Shown here: positions 58,601 through 64,000 of the stretch, piece after piece
Layout: each line of letters opens with the position of its first letter
Numbering within the stretch: position 1 is the first letter of the stretch
From: a virus
Length of the DNA stretch: 64,000 nucleotides
IMG/VR virus record: IMGVR_UViG_3300009008_002419
Span: 29,804 to 93,803 of that record
Direction: 5' to 3' (one strand)
Translations under genes and position numbers: made by a program
The notes under the pieces: model-generated
Database searches by the model: none
Told to the model about the DNA's origin: nothing
Seen by the model: only the letters and a program-made list of their open reading frames with translations

Positions 58601-60019
58601 AATCGTTATTACACAAGTTCAAACACTAGCTTTGGACAATATCTAATCGAGTCAGTAGCAGTTAGCGGTTTATATGCTGTCTTAACATTAGACAGTAGCT
58701 GGACAGCTGATAAAATCGGAGACGGTCATATCATGATTGTTGAAGATGCTAACTACATGGAATTTGAAGTCACTGAGTGGGCACCAAATGTAAGTGACCC
58801 AGACGGTGAGGACATACTATTAAGTGTGTCGAATAAAAAAGTAGGCTCAGACTCTAATGTTACCTCTTTACAGACATGGCCCTACCACAAGTATAAAGTC
58901 CGTGCACGAAGTCAAAAAGCTTCTGCAAACTCTTCATGGGCATTAATGCCTGCAGGAACATATGACCCTGATCATGTAGGCGGCGGTCAAGCAGAAGTTT
59001 CTTATGGTACACCGTTCGAAGCCTTACTGCCAAACCTAACAAACACAGATGCAACTCTAACAGTCGCTTCAACAGACTATGGATTTGTGGCTGATGCAGG
59101 AAGTAGTTGGAAAGGAAGTGATGACCCAGAGCAAAATTGTCATCAGTATCACTTTGCATACACAACTTCTGTTAGCGGCCTAAACTTTGATGATATTTCA
59201 TCTACACACTCACATGTTTATCAAACCTCTCCTTACTTAAATGTGTCTACATCCGAATCCAATACCTATACGGTCGGTGTTCGACCAATGCAAAATGGAA
59301 TGCCCGTAGGTGATGGAATTACTAGTACTGTTACTTCTGGAGCTGGTGGAATGCCGCCGACGGCACAAGTAATTGCAGAACGTGATTTTGACATCATTGC
59401 TGCTGAGGGCGATGTAACTACAGTAAGTGGAGTTGTAAGTGATATTGCCTTCACACATGAAGAGCACGATCCCATTTATAACTTCTTTAAAGACCAGGTT
59501 ATTTCAGACGGTACTTATAATTACCTAGTTAACAAGGATAATCCTGATCTTGATGGAGACGCGACTGGAGCAACACGTGATATTACTACATCCGATAGTG
59601 CTGATGGAGGTACTGGGCTAGTCGCTCTCGATGAAGTGACAATTGGGCAAAGTAAACGTGCTAGAAGAATTATACGAAAAGCTCTAACAAAAGATGTAAT
59701 GATTACATCTGTTAGTGTGTCTGTGAACTCTCTGCATTCAGACTCTGATTATAGTATTGATCTAGCAGCAAACCCAGTTGTAATTCGAGTGTACCAGGAA
59801 GGTAATGAAAATGCTGCTGATAGTATAACAATATCATCAGAGTTTACAGACACAGTACAAACGATGAATGTACGAATTATCTCGTCTGTAGGAGCATCTC
59901 GAGTACTTATTGTTGATGCTTATGATCCAAACGATAATAATAATGTTACAAGCATTAGTGGCTCTATTAGTGTTCATGGGGAAGCAATCACTGTCCCAGG
60001 AGACGTCCCGTCTAACTAA
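55697..60019 (+). CDS. Giant tail fibre protein
   Basis: A 1440-aa fibre. The basic N-terminus (MKKIKVPAKTVQNFETVFDNLHSAWAFNLTRRED) differs from the preceding fibre. The body is built of triple-beta repeats (GDVDVTGTLTTNDSLVVSNLTTSEVLTL, GVNIPYNSNLMLDGKV, DGTTGISGDTTISGELTL). Residues about 900-1240 include an FN3-like stretch (TVPNNLRIYDMVPVPG...YHKYKVRARSQ). The C-terminal 250 residues are beta-rich and may be the receptor tip. An AGGAG SD precedes it. It probably forms the long fibre shaft with the 53106-55676 and 60047-61630 products. Confidence 0.84.
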   Translation: MKKIKVPAKTVQNFETVFDNLHSAWAFNLTRREDRTYKNYGLLFLNENDTPTSNDWKVEVLTPYTQTKFRTRVGTSGKALGLLSSGEIVGISADKDVNLSSYQANKFYLVYVIWDSVGTEPIQTADGFMYNPDGSSNTQNTVYLDRTTITVIEKSTLSSALSTANEYINDYTDRVPLAVLKTEESSVEWDMATDWGNSTYTPANGVIDLRGLAQLQLNENLLDDSAVVMKDRDSTASNGGAIEGDVDVTGTLTTNDSLVVSNLTTSEVLTLSEEGISHDSVTLNQPLSFTSVDGPIQFHSKGTENGITLDGDNVAINGEPSTSSSMVLQVYGGGLYVHEDMLWVNDFAKFDTDEQKAVIGSETVHDDYKLYLDGTTGISGDTTISGELTLADTLILPVDDYITFGGWTTGPSIAGSTAGTSLSFYVQGGIAEMHIIESGVNIPYNSNLMLDGKVRDGDSEILLQTKSNAQAELTEIVIGDSLNSTHTNFEGTSVGVNTRAHLMSGMNFAVYGDSRFDDIYMTQRKAIKWEQTTNNKAALAYPRDTGGDFLLSLNLDYDANGISSVANSDKEALAISLANITHSGSAIDFYVTDPANGSDFFASRDKRASITNDRMTLTGDLYIGDYYIKPSTGESRLGTVTFEEIIQTDGGASFESITTTTLDVSRTLTLPGTGSYISESGYMNFLYPDHYLPSGTVNIGFEGSDPALVLWQKEYDAPTSIEFKNFNRLTDWVIRKEGDVDNRLTVQHRVDGELKRAVTMFDSNGIANLSTGQLNCTTLSLANIEVTSSGLELDDLYTGRLISTAGSYELNASGIYGDILSTTNGMFSANRAGTISLGTTGLNAAVNVNGALSIVGTLELDSANAATIKGVTNEEFLVGVGSLGVSGEGVPVMLDYNTPTVPNNLRIYDMVPVPGIPNQMSPFYTTIKWGFESLTSAVYGDAANNQIYTSLAGLDLTGDEILLSGALTNRYYTSSNTSFGQYLIESVAVSGLYAVLTLDSSWTADKIGDGHIMIVEDANYMEFEVTEWAPNVSDPDGEDILLSVSNKKVGSDSNVTSLQTWPYHKYKVRARSQKASANSSWALMPAGTYDPDHVGGGQAEVSYGTPFEALLPNLTNTDATLTVASTDYGFVADAGSSWKGSDDPEQNCHQYHFAYTTSVSGLNFDDISSTHSHVYQTSPYLNVSTSESNTYTVGVRPMQNGMPVGDGITSTVTSGAGGMPPTAQVIAERDFDIIAAEGDVTTVSGVVSDIAFTHEEHDPIYNFFKDQVISDGTYNYLVNKDNPDLDGDATGATRDITTSDSADGGTGLVALDEVTIGQSKRARRIIRKALTKDVMITSVSVSVNSLHSDSDYSIDLAANPVVIRVYQEGNENAADSITISSEFTDTVQTMNVRIISSVGASRVLIVDAYDPNDNNNVTSISGSISVHGEAITVPGDVPSN

Positions 60020-60046
60020 TGGGGGGATTTACAAAAGGCAAACTAA

Positions 60047-61630
60047 ATGGCTGACTATGAAGGACGTATAGAAACTGCGACGGGAGTGCCAATTCATGGT
60101 GCTCTCGTCAAAGCATTTGAGGATACAACCGATACACTGTTATCAACTGATGTAACAGATGAATTGGGTAAGTATGCCCTTACTAATCTAGAGCCCAGTG
60201 AAGGTGGAGTAGAAACTTTCAAAGTAAACATTAAGTTTTTTGGGAGTGACACATGGGTATTTAATCCCTATATAGCTCAGTATGAGCCTTACTTTGATTT
60301 TTCAATAGACATACCTATTGATATGACAACGGTTCTAGGGGATTCAATTGATTATCAAGTATCTGAAGTTAATCTGGACGGCGATGCGGGGTTTCATAAT
60401 CCTTCGTTTGCTCAAAACACTCTTACTAACTTTGATGTTATTGATGGTAATGTACGATATGTAAGTTTTTATTATCGTGAGCACGATACAGGTGGTTATG
60501 ATACTGATTGGGACTCCACAAACTCATGGTATACTTTAGGAACTGTGAATGTCGAGTTAGGTGAAGATGATGATGATACTATTATACAGGAAACCTTTGC
60601 TAACATTCCAGTAGATCAGTGGGAGAATAAATACTATGAGTTTCGTGTAAAATGTACAAACTCTCAAGGAAATCTTGCTACATTTAATTCGCCCATTGAT
60701 GGAACAGTAGTAGGAACAGTTATTGTAGAAAGTGGAATTGGTTTCTTTACATCAACATCTCCTACTGCCTTTACTAATGTAACTGCAGATGGTTATTCTC
60801 TAGACTTTTACAATGATTCAAGTACTTTGATTTGTTCACGACCTATTGGAAAAGTTGATGATGATACTATTGCTTTTGATGCAGGAAATGATTATATTTC
60901 AGAAGCGACCTTTGAAACAATTACTAGTATAACTAAAGATGACGCACATAATTATATTTATGATGTGGGTGCAACACTCTCTGGCCAAGCTTTTAATGGA
61001 ATAGCAGACTTTTCTGAAATAGCTATGGCTACAAATCTTCAAATGATTATCGAAAAAGATTGGGTTCATACTCCTGAAAGTGATGATGAAATTCCAGGAA
61101 CAACTGTTCGCTTACGTTGGCATAATATGTACGATAAAGATGTTGTTGATCTTACAAATTGGCCTCACATGGATGGGCAATTAAGAGATTTAACTGCTTC
61201 ACTATTACGGCGAATTGAAACATATAAAGTGTTTATGTATATTTCAGACTCAACCCCAGGTGATGATGATTCCCCAACTAATCATGATTGGACTGGTATT
61301 AATTCAGAATTTACCGAAGATTTTCCTGCTCCATTTTATTTGTCTACAGGAGAAGATGAAGGTGGAAATGGAGATGGTACAGATTCAATGGGTCAGTGGT
61401 ATCTGATTGATGAATTACGCGCTTCTCGTATAAAAGGGGTTGAAGGAACAGCCACTGAATACATTACATCAAATATCAATGTTCCTGGTGGAACCTATGT
61501 TGCATTTTGGGTCGGCTTCTGTTCAGATCTTACAACTTCTCAAGCTGATGGCGCGCCCTTAGGCGAGGGCCGTCCTGGGGATAGACCTGGAGGAGGTTGG
61601 GATCCTTATGAACAAGGAAATGATCCGTAA
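60047..61630 (+). CDS. Tail fibre/tip protein with N-terminal carboxypeptidase-regulatory-like domain
   Basis: A 527-aa protein. Residues 1-80 (YEGRIETATGVPIHGALVKAFED...DELGKYALTNLEPSEGG) have the pattern of a CarboxypepD_reg-type beta sandwich, often used in phage virion adhesins. Acidic, beta-rich domains follow, with a short FN3-like part (VRYVSFYYREHDTGGYDTDWDS). The C-terminus is Gly/Pro-rich (GEGRPGDRPGGGWDPYEQGNDP). No enzyme motif. It probably decorates or extends the fibres. It overlaps the next gene by 1 nt. Confidence 0.7.
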   Translation: MADYEGRIETATGVPIHGALVKAFEDTTDTLLSTDVTDELGKYALTNLEPSEGGVETFKVNIKFFGSDTWVFNPYIAQYEPYFDFSIDIPIDMTTVLGDSIDYQVSEVNLDGDAGFHNPSFAQNTLTNFDVIDGNVRYVSFYYREHDTGGYDTDWDSTNSWYTLGTVNVELGEDDDDTIIQETFANIPVDQWENKYYEFRVKCTNSQGNLATFNSPIDGTVVGTVIVESGIGFFTSTSPTAFTNVTADGYSLDFYNDSSTLICSRPIGKVDDDTIAFDAGNDYISEATFETITSITKDDAHNYIYDVGATLSGQAFNGIADFSEIAMATNLQMIIEKDWVHTPESDDEIPGTTVRLRWHNMYDKDVVDLTNWPHMDGQLRDLTASLLRRIETYKVFMYISDSTPGDDDSPTNHDWTGINSEFTEDFPAPFYLSTGEDEGGNGDGTDSMGQWYLIDELRASRIKGVEGTATEYITSNINVPGGTYVAFWVGFCSDLTTSQADGAPLGEGRPGDRPGGGWDPYEQGNDP

Positions 61631-61929
61631 TGGCTACATATCGAGCATCCTATGTTTATAACTATCTTGGCAAAGATTATGTTGGGTATAAATGGTTTGA
61701 CACTTATGCCGAAGCAAGATTTTTTCTTAAAAAAACTGCTTTAACCCCAGCAGGGAATCCTTCACGTAAACAACGTATTGATCAAATTGGAGATATTACT
61801 CCTCCCGAACCAACCTTTGATTGGTTACCTTTCCAATGGTTAGTAGATACTTATCAACAAGCATTGTATGAAGAAGAAGCATTATCATACTTTATGGCAA
61901 TAAACCACTATGAAATAGAAGAGTGCTAA
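61630..61929 (+). CDS. Small virion-associated protein (99 aa)
   Basis: A 99-aa protein rich in Tyr and Trp (YNYLGKDYVGYKWFDTYAEARFFLKKTALTPAG) with a helical end. No family recognised. It lies within the fibre gene row with 0-1 nt spacing to both neighbours, so it is probably a fibre accessory or connector. Confidence 0.6.
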   Translation: MATYRASYVYNYLGKDYVGYKWFDTYAEARFFLKKTALTPAGNPSRKQRIDQIGDITPPEPTFDWLPFQWLVDTYQQALYEEEALSYFMAINHYEIEEC

Positions 61930-62256
61930 ATGGCTAATACATACAAAAACGCATTTGCAGATTTAACTACAACAAATGTTACCACCGTCTACACGACACC
62001 CGCTGCTACTACAGCAATTATACAAGCTATTAATTTAGCAAATGTAGCAGCAAATGCAGTTGATATATCAGTATTAATTTATGATGATAGTTCAGCAACT
62101 GATTTTACATTGTTAAATGAAGGTGAAGTTCCAGGTGATAGTACATTACAAGCTGTAGATAGACCTATTGTTTTAGAAACAGGAGACATACTAAAATTAC
62201 AAGCTTCAGTTGCAGACCGTATTGAAGTGATTGTATCTATTTTAGAGGTTACTTAA
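61930..62256 (+). CDS. Small beta-rich virion protein (108 aa)
   Basis: A 108-aa protein with a regular beta-sandwich pattern (TTVYTTPAATTAIIQAINLANVAANAVDISVLIYDDS...VLETGDILKLQASVADRIEVIVSILEV). Such single-domain jelly-roll-like proteins decorate phage heads and tails and are common beside fibre genes. Role inferred from pattern and position. It overlaps the next ATG by one base. Confidence 0.65.
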   Translation: MANTYKNAFADLTTTNVTTVYTTPAATTAIIQAINLANVAANAVDISVLIYDDSSATDFTLLNEGEVPGDSTLQAVDRPIVLETGDILKLQASVADRIEVIVSILEVT

Positions 62257-63143
62257 TGACAAATGTTGGATACTTTCCTCTTATAAAAGTAGCTAATGAC
62301 CGAGATTTGCAAGACCAAGCAGAGCAGCAATTTTCTGATATTATTTGGTCTGAGTCAATGGTGTTTGAATCTTTTGAGGAAACTGAAAATTTAACTTTTA
62401 ACTATGGTCAATATTTTCGTGTCCGTCCTGGTATGGGCATGGAAGTATTGATGACCCAATTTATGTTAAATGAAGGTGGTGAGGGTTTAAGCTTAACTGT
62501 TGAAACTACAACAGCCTATGAAAATTTAGTGCCAACACCACGAAGCATCCTAGATCCACAAGCATTCCCAGCAAACGATGTTTATGATAATCCCACCATT
62601 TCAGGAACATATGATGGAGACTATCCCGAAGACATTAAAATAATGATTTCAGAAGATGGTGGTGGAGACTATTCCATAGCTACGTATGAAGTTTATTTAA
62701 TGCCAGACATTACTACACCCGTCATGTCCGGCCTTTCTGTAGACACTTGGGAAACGCTAACTTCAGTTTCAGGCTTAGAAAATATTCAAGTGATGTGGGA
62801 ATCTGATCCAGGCACAGACTTTGGTGCTGGTGATGCCTGGCTAGTTGGATGTAGAACAGGCAATATTAGAAGTTTTTTAACTAATTTTGATTACACTGCA
62901 GATGCTAATTCTTATATAACTTTAGATGTTAGTGTTGACGGTGGGTCAACGTACATTGAAGATATTTTAAATCAACAACAATACATTGAAGAAGATGCTG
63001 GGTATGGTTGGTTATCAGACCAATCGGGAAATGATCTTGATTGGAAAGTTACCATTTCAGGAAACTCCTCTGCTGAATATGTACTATTAGAACACTTATT
63101 TATATTTACTGGCGACTATGACGCAATTACATACTGGATTTAA
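62256..63143 (+). CDS. Virion protein, fibre-region (295 aa)
   Basis: A 295-aa beta-rich acidic protein with no recognised family. Repeated strand phrases (TYEVYLMPDITTPVMSGLSVDTWETLTSVSGLENIQVMW) and a late LDVSVDGGSTYIEDIL suggest two beta-sandwich domains. It precedes the collagen-like gene by 6 nt. Probably a fibre or tip component. Confidence 0.62.
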   Translation: MTNVGYFPLIKVANDRDLQDQAEQQFSDIIWSESMVFESFEETENLTFNYGQYFRVRPGMGMEVLMTQFMLNEGGEGLSLTVETTTAYENLVPTPRSILDPQAFPANDVYDNPTISGTYDGDYPEDIKIMISEDGGGDYSIATYEVYLMPDITTPVMSGLSVDTWETLTSVSGLENIQVMWESDPGTDFGAGDAWLVGCRTGNIRSFLTNFDYTADANSYITLDVSVDGGSTYIEDILNQQQYIEEDAGYGWLSDQSGNDLDWKVTISGNSSAEYVLLEHLFIFTGDYDAITYWI

Positions 63144-63146
63144 TAA

Positions 63147-64000
<854 letters not shown>

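Overview
The window is a 64-kb piece of a large tailed phage (Caudoviricetes) with a contractile, myovirus-type tail. The evidence is a GPW/gp25-like protein, a baseplate J-like protein, a tape-measure-sized protein and long tail fibres. The DNA is AT-rich and densely coding, with many ATGA, TAATG or 4-23 nt gene overlaps. No integrase, repressor or bacterial housekeeping synteny is visible, so a virulent phage is likely. The host cannot be named. Ordinary Shine-Dalgarno (SD) sequences and sigma70-type promoters are present, so a conventional bacterial host fits.

Layout. (1) 1-373 (+): the end of a structural gene, possibly the tail tube, closed by a strong terminator. (2) About 440-34470 (-): a leftward block of roughly 40 genes. 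In transcription order it begins with an SF2 helicase interrupted by an apparent group I intron carrying a LAGLIDADG endonuclease. Peptide deformylase, an IMPDH-like enzyme, a Cys-rich protein, a CCA-adding-enzyme-like protein with HD domain, a membrane-anchored nuclease and a primase-helicase of the TOTE primase type follow. Next come an MBL-fold protein, a small gene with no standard start codon, a DnaQ-like exonuclease, a Sak4-like ATPase and a DUF669 protein. A glycosyltransferase, methyltransferase and nucleotide-sugar cluster (12.4-22.2 kb) follows, then a RecU-like resolvase, dUTPase and a class II ribonucleotide reductase with an intein at its catalytic cysteine. The block ends with a zinc-ribbon protein, an unknown 754-aa protein, a ubiquitin-like/JAB/E1 cassette, a holin-like protein, a sigma70-family factor, family A DNA polymerase and a DUF1599/Nmad1-like protein. 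(3) 34618-64000 (+): tail-assembly-chaperone-like genes, tape measure, hub and baseplate genes, a second sigma-like protein embedded among them, a depolymerase-like spike, two giant fibres and a row of small tip or fibre proteins. The last, collagen-like gene runs off the window.

How it works together. The leftward block supplies replication and recombination (PolA, primase-helicase, DnaQ-like exonuclease, Sak4-like ATPase/DUF669, RecU), nucleotide supply (RNR, dUTPase, IMPDH-like), transcription control (sigma) and probable glycosylation of virion, DNA or host surface. The rightward block builds tail and adsorption organelles. Promoter-like sequences TTGA(C/G)N-N16/17-TATATT head both transcription directions. 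Two leftward ones sit so close to the ATG that leaderless mRNAs are predicted.

Strongest candidates for something undescribed: the phage-encoded ubiquitin-like protein ending in Gly-Gly with its own JAMM peptidase and E1-like enzyme beside a 754-aa unknown protein; the sigma-like protein inside the baseplate operon; a compact structured-RNA locus at 405-553; and two shared non-coding motifs, one promoter-like and one adjoining start codons.
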